Below are positions 23,661-35,529 of a stretch of 64,000 nucleotides of DNA, one piece after another. The stretch lies in NCBI RefSeq assembly GCF_004379255.2, contig NC_056038.1:12624729-12688728 (forward strand), written 5' to 3'. The notes beneath the pieces were generated by a model. It did no database searches. It saw only the letters and a list, made by a program, of their open reading frames with translations, and was not told the origin of the DNA. The stretch's first letter is position 1, and each line of letters begins with the position of its first letter. This DNA comes from Salvia splendens (Eukaryota > Streptophyta > Magnoliopsida > Lamiales > Lamiaceae). A program made the position numbers and the translations under genes.

Positions 23661-24240
23661 TGTTATGAGGATTGGGGCAAAACTGCACAATCAGTTCAGT
23701 TCGGTTACCAATATACTGTTCGGCGATTAGGGACCGATATGCTGTTCGGTGATTTGACGAACTGCAATCATGCTCGGTGATTGGTCGAGTTCGTAGTCGT
23801 GCTCAGGGATTAACCGAACTCAATGTTCGGTGTTGAGCTCGGTGCTCGGTGCTCGGTGTTGAGCTCGGTGCTCAGTGCTCAGTGCTCGGTGTTGGTGCTC
23901 GGTATTGGCCGAACTTAAACGAGTTCGGAGTTGACAGTTGTTATTAACTGATGCACGTCGTCGGATGCGACTAGTTAGTTAGCTTTAAATGAAAGCCGTT
24001 AGGTTGAACTAGTTGTTAGATAAGTGTTAGTTAAATAGAGCCGAGCTGTGGAAAAAGAAAAGAGAATTTTTCATCCAAGAGTTTTGTAATCTTCCACACA
24101 AATAAAACACAAGATTTCCATTGACTCTCCAAGAATTGTTTTCTTGCTTATTCATTTTCATATCAAGTATTCGTTCTTCTCGTTCCGGAATCGATCTCGT
24201 TGTGATAACAAGATTGAGTCGCGTATCTGATACCATTACA
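23661..24240 (+). repeat. 3' LTR of copia 19020-24240
   Basis: 580 bp, same ends as the 5' LTR, with one extra CAGTGCT unit in the U3 repeat. Confidence 0.9.
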
Positions 24241-24687
24241 ACAAGTAATTATACAATCGAACGTGTCTGTAAAGAAATATGCTTATAAACTATTTTCATA
24301 TAATTGAAGTGAGTTCCATACTATTTGGTGCTAGCAGCATCTTTAAAAATAAAATCAAATATTTGAATTAAACTAAAAGAAAAATTATTTAATGGTTCCC
24401 TCTATTGTTAATAATATAGTAACGCTTTCCATCCCCAATTAATTGTCACCAATTTATTTTTTCGTTCGTCCCCAATTAATTGACACACTTTATTTTTGAC
24501 TAGTTTTAATAATGTACATCACATTTCACTAACTTATTTCACTTACATTTTATTGTAAAATTAATATATAAAAGTTGGACTTATATTCCATTAACTTTTT
24601 TCCACCAACTTTCCAATACATACGCCTTTCTAGGAAAAATGGCGATATAGATCGGCGCCTCACCCAACTAAATCACTACTAATAGTA

Positions 24688-24955
24688 CTTCCCTTCGTTC
24701 CTTCATAGTTGAGTCATTTTTTTCATTTCAGGAAGTTCTTCATAGTTGAGTCATTTCCAATATATGGTAACTGTTTTCTCTTTCTTACTTTATTCTCTCT
24801 TACTTTATTCTCTCTACTTTATTCACTTTATACTTTATTCTCTCTATCTTTTCCTCTCTCTTACTTATTTTATCTATTTATTTAACACATCCAACATTCA
24901 TTTCTAAAACTCTGTGCAGAAAAGTTTCGCCTCTACTATGAAGAAACAGAGGGAG
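24688..24955. mobile_element. Stowaway-type MITE (copy of 3293-3559)
   Basis: Unit B copy with one extra T after the terminal CTTCCCTTCG. Same nested position inside an older MITE. Confidence 0.75.
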
Positions 24956-26518
24956 TATAAAAAGGACAATGGAATGCAATGAATCACTACTATTTCACTA
25001 CATTTCTATTTCCACCCACTTTTTATTATATTTCTTAAAATCCGTACCGGGTCAAAAGATGCCAATTAATGGCGACGGAGTGAGTAATATTTGGAAAATT
25101 TTAATCCAAACAAATGATACACATCAGTCTACAATGTTATTATAATTAAAGCACCATTTAAATTTGTACCTTTAACTCTATATGTTTTATATATATTAGT
25201 ATTAACACCCGAGCTATGCACGGGATATAAGAGTTTCAAATAATGAATATAACATATAATAAATATATAGAAAATAAGAATTGAAAGCAATATGGAGATT
25301 TAAAAAAACATAAATGTACTTATCTTGTCTCACTCAAAATGAAGAATTTACTATTCCCCAGTGAATGAAACATTTATGCAATTTTAATTTATAATCTAAG
25401 TGAAGTAAAAACAATAAAATTAATGACAAAAATAATATGTGTGACTAATGATCAAAGAGTATGAATTAATTAGAATAAGATATACAAATAAAGAAAATAT
25501 GTGTGAGTAAAGATGTTTATTGAAAGTGATATGCAAGCCATTAATCCAAATAAAAGGTAATTTAATAGCTTAATTTATAAAAAATTAATTTGAAAAAATA
25601 TATGGAATATTAAACATATCCACATTAAATATATGAATAATTTAAATCATATAAATTTAAAACTTCTTTGAGAAGTCAAGTTAGAAAATTTGTATTATCC
25701 AATAATCACATTTTAGTTGACTGTTTATTTCTTTCTTTTAATTTCAGACCATAGCATAACTTGATATACATTGCCAAAGACTAAATGAATTTTTTATATT
25801 GGAAAGAATAAATTTCTTACTTCCCGCCACATATACGTATAAAAAGTAAATTACTATTATCACTTAAAATAACGATAATATTTTATGCTTCTTGTTTGTT
25901 TTGAATAATGTGAGAATTTACACTACTCTTTATATTAAGAAGTTATACAAACTTTATAAGTTAGATTTAATTTTAAATATATATAATGTCACCTTATTCC
26001 TTAGTTTAATCTATAAACTTAGTAGTATTGTTTAATTAGAGGCGAATTAAAATATAAGAACTAAAAACTTTAATTGAGTAAATATAGGATGGAAATTGTA
26101 AGCATTACATATATGTGTTGTCGTTTAGCTTGTGAATTAATTCGGAGAAAAAGTATTGCAATAAATGATTAAATCTCAATTTTAACCTAAATAAATGGAA
26201 GGCAAACTAAATTGTCTAGCACAATTCCAATTTAACTCAAATATAAGGCTAATTAATATATAAATTTAATAACTTAATTATAAAAAAAAATTAATGGTAG
26301 TGCACTATTTAAATGTGTTTTAAAACTTCTTCAAGAAGTTAGCAATTTTATTGGGCTATTATTTGTCCAATTGTTTTTGCCTTAAAAAATTATTTTTGAC
26401 CCGAGATAATGTTCTCGCGCCTATTTGGACCCGAGATCACCATAACGCGCGGGCTGCTTGATTTCCGAAATTGCCACATATAATCAAACTACAAAACAAA
26501 TTATGAATCGAGCCCCGG
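24956..26518. other. AT-rich intergenic DNA (unit B)
   Basis: Copy of 3560-5120; no gene seen. CACCCGAGCTATGCACGGG near 25206 is a small palindrome-containing motif. The end (26395-26460) carries the same gypsy-tail fragment as 4985-5063. Confidence 0.5.
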
Positions 26519-28549
26519 GCTCTGATACCACTGTTAGGAATTCTTGTATTCATCTAATGAGCGCAGCGGAACTTGCAGACATGAATAACAGATCTAGATT
26601 CATAATCATATTGCAAGTTGAGCACGTAATACACAACGGAACTAAATCTCACTTGTTGTTGTGTTTTCTTCTACAATTGTGTCCTGCAAGTTGAATCCAC
26701 TACTATCGAGGTCCACGTGTATTCTGATCCGATGCAGGAACAATTCCCCGGTACAATCGTTCTATAGAGAAAGCTAGGAAATCTCTTGTGAACGTAGCGC
26801 CGCTTTTCTCTCTTAGAGAATTAGGTTTTCTGTGTCTTGTGTTCTCTACAATAGAACATATATATAATATAATAATTGTAACATTGGACCAAGCCCAATA
26901 GAATTATTTCCTATTAATCTAATCTAGCCCATTAATCTTTCAATCTCCCACTTGGACTAGCATTAGATATAATACACAGCTCTAACATTGTACCCTTGAG
27001 CGGATCAAAATACACATATAGTGTGACCCTTTAGGCCCTCATTATCGACGACGATCTAATCGAAGTCTTGACAGAACTCCTAGACTGCGTTGGCAGCGTA
27101 GCTCGATATATGAAGGACGTTTACGTGAATTCGGTAAACAAGCATTTACACAAAGTTTATAGTAATATCCTTTCATTCACGAACCAACCGATTGAGCCTA
27201 AGATTTGTCATGTGTCATCCAAATAGCTCAATCACTTTATCTCATCTTTATTAAATGACTCATTCGATCATATTCAATTACTTTAATTGAATATATCTTT
27301 GCATTGACCAATGACTTAATGGTCAAGTAATATAGAGAATTTGAGTGTTCTCTTGAAATTCTAATCGAGGAATGAATCTCATTCTTGGGTCAACTACCAT
27401 TTCCATTTATCTTATGATGTACCCAACACAAGTCCGTGTCTTAATCCTCCGAGGGGAGGAAAAGCGTTGTACAAGGTCAAAGCACACCACTCAACAAACA
27501 AAATGTGTAATGACCTCAGATCCAAGGACTATTACATACTTCATGTACTAATAAACTGTAGACATTCAACAAAACAGTTTAATAGTAGGGTATACCAATA
27601 CTCTCCAAAGTATACCATGTGTCCATCACGAGTATCTAATATCTCATAGTTGTGAGAACAACTACATTCTCGAAGAATGTGATGCAAACCCCATGCTAAC
27701 CAATAACATATAATCAATATCCCATTCTTGATGATCATTGGTTAGGGCTATTTTAGAATTACACTAAATCATTAATGTCTCACACCATTAACGACAGTCA
27801 TAATTCAAGGGAACAAATATTTAGAATAAAATCAAACATTTAAAACAATTATTCCAATAAGTGCACAAAACCCATAGAAAATGAAATTTTCATATAATGT
27901 GATCAAGTAATATTGTCTCAACACAAAATGTTTCTAAGACCTATAAAACTGTAACTCCCACTGATTCAAAGCCATCTACCAACATGCTTAACACATAAGC
28001 TCTCAAAGTGCTTGTTGTGTTTTGCTATACATAACGGTTTGGTGAAAGGATCAGCCAAATTATCATCAGTGGGTACTCTTTCTAATTTTATGTCGCCTCT
28101 TTCAATTATTTCTCTGATCAGATGATATCTTCTGGGAACATGCTTGTTCCTGTTCGTAGCTCTGGGTTCTTTTGCTTGCGCAACAGCACCAGTGTTGTCA
28201 CAATATAAAGGTATTGCACTATTGGCACTCGGAATGACACCCAGTTCTTTAACGAACTCTAACAAAGCAACAACTTCTTTGGCAGCTTCAGATGCAGCAA
28301 TATACTCGGCTTCGGTGGTGGGATCGGCAATTGTACCTTGTTTGGAACTATTCCAACTCACTGCTCCACCATTGAGGACAAAAACTTATCCAGACTGAGA
28401 CTTATAGTCGTCATGGTCTGTCTTGAAACTAGCATCAGTGTACCCAGTAACTGATAACTCTGGTTGTCCACCATAGACTAAGAAATATGCTTTAGTCCTT
28501 CTAAGGTACTTGAGAATAGTCTTAACTGTTTTCCAATGTTCCTCACAGG
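26519..28549 (-). mobile_element. Copia remnant (RNase H end, 3' UTR, LTR, PBS), unit B
   Basis: Same structure as 5121-7151: primer site 26519-26531, LTR 26532-26942, purine tract next to it, ~1 kb of 3' UTR, then the RNase H end. The RNase H frame is one base longer and stays open here. Confidence 0.75.
27966..28361 (-). pseudogene. Copia RNase H C-terminal fragment, open frame (unit B)
   Basis: 131 codons open: TTEAEYIAASEAAKE, CDNTGAVAQA, KHVPRRYHLIREII, then LERVPTDDNLADPFTKPL, the usual end of copia RNase H. No stop was seen upstream in the homologous region to ~28400, but the rest of pol is absent, so this is a fragment and not a gene. Confidence 0.8.
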
Positions 28550-28987
28550 GATTTTATTTCCTTTTGGTTTTTCTTTCCTTTTATGTTTTATTGATTTTTG
28601 AACATTATTTTATTTACAATTGAGTTAGGCCTGATTTATAAGCCCCGTTCGGGTTTTCTTTGCGGTTCTTTCCCGGATGCATTAGGATACGTCGAACCGC
28701 CCTAGGGTCTTTAGTATAAAATAGGGTATTTCATCACACATTATATTTATGAATGAAATATTTTCCCTAAACCTATCTTGTGAAACAAGCTATCATAATT
28801 CCGTTTCTTTGCTGCCGCGTGGAAGACGTCCGCGAATCAACAAATTTCTCGAACAATTCCGCGTGTTTGACGTGGGAATTGATCGTGGTTCCGTCGAGAA
28901 GGAAGATCACGGAGCCGTTACGGAGGACGTCCGTAACATCTGGTGCTTTCATCCCGATAACTCAACATCTACTTTGTTACGCAATCA

Positions 28988-29746
28988 ATGGCGGCAGAAT
29001 TTCCGCATGCAGAGTCCTCGTCGGGGCTGCAATTAGGCCCGGCGCGGCAGAAAAATCCAGGCGATGTCGACGGGAGGCAACCGTACGTCGACCCAGTCAC
29101 GTTAGGGTTTGCGCAGTTGAACGCGCGATTTGATAAGATGGATCGTCGGGTCGATAACTTGGAGCGACGACCGACGCCGCAGGCAGAGGGCCATGAGCGC
29201 GATTGGGACGAAGCCGACCACGCGTGGGAGGAATACCGGGTGCGTCTCCCCGATGGAAGTAGAATCCACAACGTGTTCCACGTGAGCTTGTTGCGAGAGT
29301 TTGTGGCAGGGGACGGCGATGTGGACGGGGTGAAACTTCCCCCGGAGTTTGTTGAAGACAGGCCGGTGGTACGGCTGGTAGCAGTGTTGGAGGAACGCGT
29401 TAGTTGGCGTGAGGGTCGTCCAGAAAAACAGTGCCTGGTACAGTGGGAAGATGATGCGTCCACGCCGACGTGGGAGCCGGTTGAGGCGATTGGTAGGCAG
29501 TTTCCGGATGTCCGCCTTGTGGACAAGGCTTGTCTTAACGGAGGGGGGGTTGATACGGCGTCCCCGATAACGACCGCCGCAACAGACCAGCTCGCCGAAC
29601 TGGAGGCGGCAGCGGCAGAGCAGCACGAGTCAGCGCCTCCAGAGCCGCCGCAGAAGGAGAAGGGCCGTGGAGAAGAGTTGGCGACGGCGAAGAGGTCCTT
29701 GAGGCCGAGGGACAAGCTCAAACCGCCAAGCAAGTTCAAGAAGTAG
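28988..29746 (+). CDS. Gag-chromodomain fusion protein, intact 252 aa
   Basis: One open frame joins ~75 residues of gag N-terminus (MAAEFPHAESSSGLQ...) to the end of the integrase: a VRLPDGSRIHNVFHVSLL module, a chromodomain (CLVQWEDDASTPTWEP, about residues 150-175), and an acidic/basic tail ending LRPRDKLKPPSKFKK. The last ~65 codons lie inside the 3' LTR because the frame runs through the polypurine tract (GGG-V-D-T). Chromodomains of chromoviral integrases bind histone marks and steer integration (family knowledge). With no enzymes, any product would be a small chromatin-binding gag-like protein. Whether it is expressed is unknown. Confidence 0.6.
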   Translation: MAAEFPHAESSSGLQLGPARQKNPGDVDGRQPYVDPVTLGFAQLNARFDKMDRRVDNLERRPTPQAEGHERDWDEADHAWEEYRVRLPDGSRIHNVFHVSLLREFVAGDGDVDGVKLPPEFVEDRPVVRLVAVLEERVSWREGRPEKQCLVQWEDDASTPTWEPVEAIGRQFPDVRLVDKACLNGGGVDTASPITTAATDQLAELEAAAAEQHESAPPEPPQKEKGRGEELATAKRSLRPRDKLKPPSKFKK

Positions 29747-30141
29747 CCGTTTGTTTTTATTTCCTTTTGGTTTTTCTTTCCTTTTATGTTTTATTGATTT
29801 TTGAACATTATTTTATTTACAATTGAGTCGGGCATGATTTATAAGCCCCGTTCGGGTTTTCTTTGCGGTTCTTTCCCGGATGCATTAGGATACGTCGAAC
29901 CGCCCTAGGGTCTTTAGTATAAAATAGGGTATTTCATCACACATTATTTTTATGAATGAAATATTTTCCCTAAACCTATCTTGTGAAACAAGCTATCATA
30001 ATTCCGTTTCTTTGCTGCCGCGTGGAAGACGTCCGCGAATCAGCAAATTTCTCGAACAATTCCGCGTGTTTGACGTGGGAATTGATCTTGGTTCCGTCGA
30101 GAAGGAAGATCACGGAGCCGTTACGGAGGACGTCCGTAACA
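29551..30141 (+). repeat. 3' LTR of deleted gypsy (unit B)
   Basis: 591 bp from TGATACGGCG to CGTCCGTAACA; it begins one base after the G-rich tract. TATAAAATAGGG near 29918 is the likely promoter TATA box. Confidence 0.8.
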
Positions 30142-30324
30142 AGAAGCCATTGGCCGGAATTTCGCCGGTGGCTGCTCAACTGTTTGTATCAGCAACAATG
30201 ATTCAGCTCCGTTTTGCCCAGAAGGTAGTGATGCCAATGACCTCGGTAACGGCTGTTGCCGGACGCCTATTCCTAAAGGTAATTTAATTCGCCTCTCTTA
30301 CCTACCTTTTATACTTTTCAATTA
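30142..30324 (+). other. Coding-like stretch after the gypsy LTR (unit B)
   Basis: Identical in kind to 8743-8925: open to 30287 in the frame running out of the LTR, then a possible donor AAAGGTAATTT. Not recognised. Confidence 0.3.
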
Positions 30325-30576
30325 CTCCCTCCGTCCCCGATTAAGAGTCACACTTTGACCGGACACGAGTTTTAAGAAATGTAAAGAAAATTTGGTTGAA
30401 AAAGCTAGTGGAACGTGAGACCCACTTTTTTATATTGATTCTATAATAAAATGTGAGTGAAGTGAATTAGTGGAATGTGAGACCTACTTACCATTTATGA
30501 TAAAAATGAAGTGTGACTCTTAATTGAGGACGGACCGAAATGGAAAAGTGTGACTCTTAATCGGGGACGGAGGGAG
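30325..30576. mobile_element. Stowaway-type MITE (copy of 8926-9178)
   Basis: Same near-perfect inverted ends CTCCCTCCGTCCCCGATTAA; it came with the duplication. Confidence 0.8.
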
Positions 30577-31198
30577 TATATTCATATATTTTATTTAAAC
30601 AACACACTGACCTCATAACACTTTGTTAATTACTTAAATAAAATTAAATAATATTTATTAATATAACTGCCTAATATTTATTAGTTAATATAACTATATA
30701 AGAAATCTGCTATTTATTAAATAAAAAGTACATAATTTAGAAAGTTTTAATACAACAAAAATGCTATAAAGAGTGTTACACCGTATCGTTATTTTTCTAT
30801 TGTAGAATTTCCATATTATGCATCGTTTTTATTATTAATGTTGAACAATTATTTGTTATATTTGATAGCATATTTAGTTTGATATTAGGTATTGTTAGTT
30901 TAAAAAAAATACAGTAATTCTTAATATTGAAAAGTAAATACTCACGTGACTTTTTCCAATTATATATATGTAGTATTATGATTAATATTAGTCTAACTAA
31001 TCACTAAAAATGTGTATTATATTAATATAGGTCAGCCCACTAATTAATACTAAGTAACTAAATATTAATAGAATTTAATTAGATTAATTAATAGAATCAT
31101 CTTCTTCTCCACTGTTCTTCTCCACGCCGCACTGCACTGTAAGTTTTTCTCTCAGCAATATTTTAATTTCTCTTCCTTCCTTTTTCTTTCTATTTGAT

Positions 31199-32203
31199 AA
31201 AGAGTGAACTACATAAATGATACAATGATCTTTTACTTTCGCACGTAAATGGTACATGATCTTTATTTTATATCGTTTTTGATACCTATAAATCACATTT
31301 TTGGTATCTGATGCATTTTCACTCCAAAATGCCCTCTAAACAAATACATTTTCTCATTTGTGACATAGAGAATATTTTAGGCATATACAAAACTAGTACC
31401 AAAAGTAATATTATAATATCTTCTCGCATTCTCCTCACTCTTTAAATTATTATTATTAATCAATATTAATATTATTATTTTGATATTATAAATTAATAAT
31501 TAATTTTTTTTTATTTAAATGTACTTAATTATAATTATAATTAACTATTATAATAATATTATTGTTATAATACTAAAAATAGTAGTAATTAATAAATAAT
31601 TACAGTATAATTATTTAGATTATGAATCATAGTATATTATTATTATTATTATTTTATATGAATTAATAACTAATTAATATAGTCTTAATAAAAATTTAAA
31701 ATTATGAATTGTATTCATAATGATATAAAGAGTTGAATATTTTTAGTTAGATGTTCCAATCCTAAAATGAGTATAAAATAATTTAATAAAAAGTATTCAA
31801 TTGATTAATTACTTTAAATAATTAAATTAACTAGGTGTTTTGTTCATCATTTATATTATGAATGCAATTAGATGTATGTATAACACTAAAAAGAAAGAAG
31901 AAAAAGAAGAGAGAAGAAAAAAGAGGAAACATACACTAAGGAGAAAAAAGAAAGAAGAAATGAAGATATAATACTAAAAAAAGAAGAAAATGAAGAAAAA
32001 AGAAATAAGTAAGGGAAAAAAATCACATGTTTGGTACCATTTAATTGAAATTTCCAAAAATATCATCTATAACAAAAAAATCACATAATTGGTAACTAGG
32101 GTTATTTTTGTCACGTGGTATAAAAAACGATATAAAATAAAGATCATGCACCATTTATGTGCAAAACTAAAAGATCATGTACCATTTATATAGTTCATTC
32201 TTT
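31199..32203. mobile_element. ~1-kb non-autonomous long-TIR element (copy of 9801-10806)
   Basis: Inverted ends AAAGAGTGAACTACATAAAT / complement of ATATAGTTCATTCTTT, with an AT-rich interior and purine-rich tract at about 31880-32010. No coding capacity. Confidence 0.65.
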
Positions 32204-32666
32204 GATAAATATAAAATGATTTGGATTTGAATGTAATAAATCAAAATCTGAAAAGTGTTTTTGGTATAGATTTAGAGTAAACCTAAAGATATGTATTTTT
32301 TCTTCAAAAACGTATAATATGATTGGTTTTGCAGTACCGAGGTAGTTTTCTACTGCATTTTAGGTTTTGCAGTACTATTGGAGATGGTCTTATAGTACTC
32401 CAAAACCAATTCCATTTTTGGTTTTTTTAAAAAACATATCTATCTTTAGGTTTACACTAAACCCAGACTCAAAAGTTATTCGAAGTTTGTGAATAAAAAA
32501 AGAACAACATTGAGAATATTCTTTTAAGTTTGAGTTTGGTTTAGAATTTGAATCGAGAAACAATATTTCTATAGAAAAGTATATTCGGTGAGTTTTACCG
32601 TGAATGATGATAAAATATGGAGTACTATGGTTTATAAGTGCAGGCTTGTTAGAATGGCACTAGCAG

Positions 32667-33008
32667 TATCTGATTCGCACCAATTTTGGGGGCGAGGCAG
32701 AAAGTTATTCAACTGCAGCTACGCCTTTCCAGGAGAAAGGGGAAACATAGATCCACGCCTCACCCAACTGAATGATTCAAAGCCTTTACGACGTGAGAGT
32801 GAGAATTGGTTTAGGAATTATATGCCGCCAGTGTTAATGGATTGGAGAATCGGAGGCGAGAGTTGCAGCCGCGCACAACAGAGTCGTTCAACTTACGTGT
32901 GTGCAGATAATAGCGAATGTGTTGATTTTGGTTCTGATGCTCATGGCTACAATTGCCGCTGCTTTCAAGGATTTCAAGGAAACCCTTACCTGCCCTACGG
33001 ATGTCAAG
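32667..33008 (+). pseudogene. Orphan WAK second exon (WAK-associated/EGF), unit B
   Basis: Copy of 11273-11614 with the same splice sites (acceptor TAGCAG at 32661-32666, donor CAAG/GTTGG at 33008/33009). It belongs to the receptor gene whose kinase pieces lie at 34157-35529. As in unit A there is no GUB_WAK exon upstream. Confidence 0.75.
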
Positions 33009-33233
33009 GTTGGTGCGTCATTTTTCGCTGATGAATAAAGTAAAAGATATAAATTATAATTGAATATTTTAATGATTTTCTAAATAAGTGAGAGCTCATC
33101 TTGATTGGTATGGGTAAAGCGAGTCATCTTCTGTGGGACGAAGAGAGTATTATTTGGTACAAAACAAAATATTTTATTGCATATTATTTTTAATTATGTA
33201 GATATTTCTTAATTTTTAAAATTTAGACTAATA

Positions 33234-33470
33234 CTCCCTCCCTCCCCGTCCCATAGAAATAAGTCATATTTTCTTTTTCGTCCATCCCATACAAATAGTC
33301 CATATCAATTTATGGTAATCTTTTTCTCCTTCCCATTTACTTAATTATTTATGGACCCCACTATCTACTACACAATTTCAACTATTTTTTCTCCTTTTAT
33401 CTTACTTTAACAATTATGCATTAAAACTCGTGTTGATATTAAATGGTCTATTTCTATGGGGCAGAGTGAG
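33234..33470. mobile_element. Stowaway-type MITE in WAK intron (unit B)
   Basis: Starts CTCCCTCCCTCCCCGTCCCA; mirror end GGTCTATTTCTATGGGG...GTGAG. Copy of 11840-12079. Confidence 0.7.
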
Positions 33471-34156
33471 TATAAAAATAAATTAATGGTTCATGCATCA
33501 CGAACGTTACACTAGTATGCATTATAGAGAAGTTGTAAACTAGGCATCTTACGGTTGTAAATACACGACTCATACAACATGCTTCACCTTTATTTCTATT
33601 TAATACAAAAATTATAAAAAATATTCATTCGTGTTTCATTTTAGTACATTCCATTATTTTTGTTTGGATGTCGTCAACTCTTTATTCATGTGGAATACAA
33701 AATATTGCATCATTGTTTCATATCAATACAAAAGGTTTTATCAATATTTTATATTGGTTAAAAAAAATTCATCATGGTTTCATGTTTTTGACCCACGTAG
33801 GTAAAGAGTTAACGATGTTCAAACACATGACATAATGTATTGAATTTAAATGCAAATGAAAATTTAGAACATCGGGCCTAAACTGTTCGTAAACTCAATT
33901 TTTCGTAGCAATTGACAAATAATTAGGATCCATTTACAGAGTAGATAACTCCATAACATATAAGAGAGTTATCTAACCTAATATATGTGTTCTTATCATA
34001 TTTTGTCTTATCTCAACTTTCCTATTAAACTTAAAAAGACTTATAGAATCCACCTACACACTTCATATACCTAGTAGCATTATTATGCTTGTCAAAAAAA
34101 TGCATCGTACAAATAATATACTTCCTATGTCCGTGAATATGCATCGTACAAATGCA

Positions 34157-35529
34157 TTGTTGCTTGGCGTTTGAGGTTCCTCTCCTCGTATACGAGTATG
34201 TGCCTAATGGGACACTTTTTGATCTCATTCATCAATCACAACTTCCAATCTCATGGAACATGCGCATAAAAATTGCGGCCGATATAGCAGGTTGATACGA
34301 CTGCCCATGCAGCAGACGACCCAGCCATCGATGAGGAACCAAGAGCTGTTGCGGAGACACCGTCGCAGCAGCAAAGGGGGACGGAAGACGCAGCGGAGAC
34401 GAGAACCTTGAGGCCGCGGGATCGACTCAAACCGCCGAGGAAGTACACGGCTTAAGTCTAGGACGCATAGGACTATAGGAGTCTTTTGATTTTATTTATC
34501 TTATTTTATATTTTTGTTTATTCTATTTTAGGATTATTTTTGTTATTGTTTTTTTTTTCTATTTTGAGTTCGGGTTTTCTTAGTTGGTTCTTTCCCGAAC
34601 GTATTAGGATTAGGTCGAACCAACCCTAGGGTTTTAGTATAAATAGAGCCTTTTGTCATCAAACGATCTATCTATGAAATAAAAACATACTTTGGCTCAA
34701 TAGCTTTTGCATCAAGAAACTTATCCCTAAGCTGTCGACGAGAATTCTCGCGCACCGGCTGCCCCATTCTGCCGTCTAAGTCACGACCCGACACCGGGCG
34801 CTCGACGAAAGACGACAGCTCGTTTCTTGAACTGCTTGGAAATCGACGTTAAGGAATTCATTCCTTAACACAGGTGCAGTGGCTTACTTACATTTTGCAT
34901 CATCTGTCCCCATCTATCACAGAGACATCAAGTCCACCAACATCCTTATGGATGAAAAGTACGTTGTTAAAGTGTCGGATTTCGGAACATCCAAATTTGT
35001 TGCAGTAGACCAAACTCACCTGACCACGCTGGTGAAAGGTACATTCGGATATTTAGACCCAGAGTATTTCCAGACGAGCCAATATACAGACAAGGGCGAC
35101 GTTTATAGCTTTGGAGTAATTCTTGTCGAGCTTCTAACAGGACAACGGGCCATATCGTTAGATGTATCACAAGAAAGAAATCTATCAACACGATTTCTTG
35201 CATGTATGGAAGCAAACAATCTTGATGCCATAATAGATACCCAAGTTTCCAAGCAAGCTAAGATAGAAGAGGTGATTGAATTTGCAAGGCTTGCAAAAAG
35301 GTGCTTGAACATCACAGGGAGAATGAGGCCAAACATGAAGGAAGTAGCAAGAGAATTGGAAAGTTTGTCTGTGTCTCAACTCTCTGCAAATGTTACACAT
35401 GCAATTGAAGAAGCAAACATGTATGAAGCGAAGTCAGTTTTGGTTCCAAACATTGATTACACTGGGACAAGTGGTGACAGTGTCGCCTCGACATCAGATG
35501 CACATCCTCTAATGTCTACAAAATTTTGA
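34157..35529 (+). pseudogene. WAK kinase exon, 5'-deleted and split by a solo LTR
   Basis: Kinase sequence starts mid N-lobe at 34157, is interrupted at 34292 by a solo gypsy LTR (34293-34870), resumes at 34876 and runs to the stop at 35527-35529. The second part keeps [23 protein letters not shown] and the whole C-lobe. It differs from the 185-1356 and 16362-17530 exons at many sites (for example DKGDVYSF for [16 protein letters not shown] for NITGIMRP), so it is an older paralog and not a product of the recent duplication. The glycine loop and catalytic lysine are missing and the LTR brings a stop at once, so the gene is dead. Confidence 0.9.
34293..34870 (+). mobile_element. Solo gypsy LTR with target duplication
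   Basis: 578 bp, TGATACGACT to TTCCTTAACA, flanked by CAGGT at 34288-34292 and 34871-34875. Removing the LTR and one CAGGT rejoins the kinase reading frame. Such a solo LTR is the usual product of recombination between the two LTRs of one element. Confidence 0.95.

Larger units (their letters stand above)
19020..24240 (+). mobile_element. Complete young Ty1/copia retrotransposon (Tork/Tnt1-like)
   Basis: 5' LTR 19020-19592, one long gag-pol frame, purine tract AAGGTGGAGATT just before 23661, 3' LTR 23661-24240. The target duplication ACAAG is at 19015-19019 and 24241-24245, and the unoccupied site is present in unit A at 2846-2850. The LTRs differ by one 7-bp repeat unit and about one substitution, so the insertion is recent and postdates the segmental duplication. 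The primer region after the 5' LTR reads TTGGCGCCGTCTGTGGG. Confidence 0.95.
28551..30141 (+). mobile_element. Internally deleted Ty3/gypsy chromovirus derivative (unit B)
   Basis: Partial 5' LTR 28551-28938, leader, open gag-chromodomain frame, purine tract ending at 29549, full 3' LTR 29551-30141. Same structure as 7152-8742. Confidence 0.85.
16178..34870 (+). repeat. Tandem segmental duplication, unit B
   Basis: Second copy of the unit at 1-13470, longer only because of the copia insertion 19020-24240 plus its 5-bp target duplication. Without it the unit is ~13,467 bp against 13,470. After the shared LTR ends at 34870 the flanks differ: kinase exon remainder here, gag in unit A. Confidence 0.9.
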
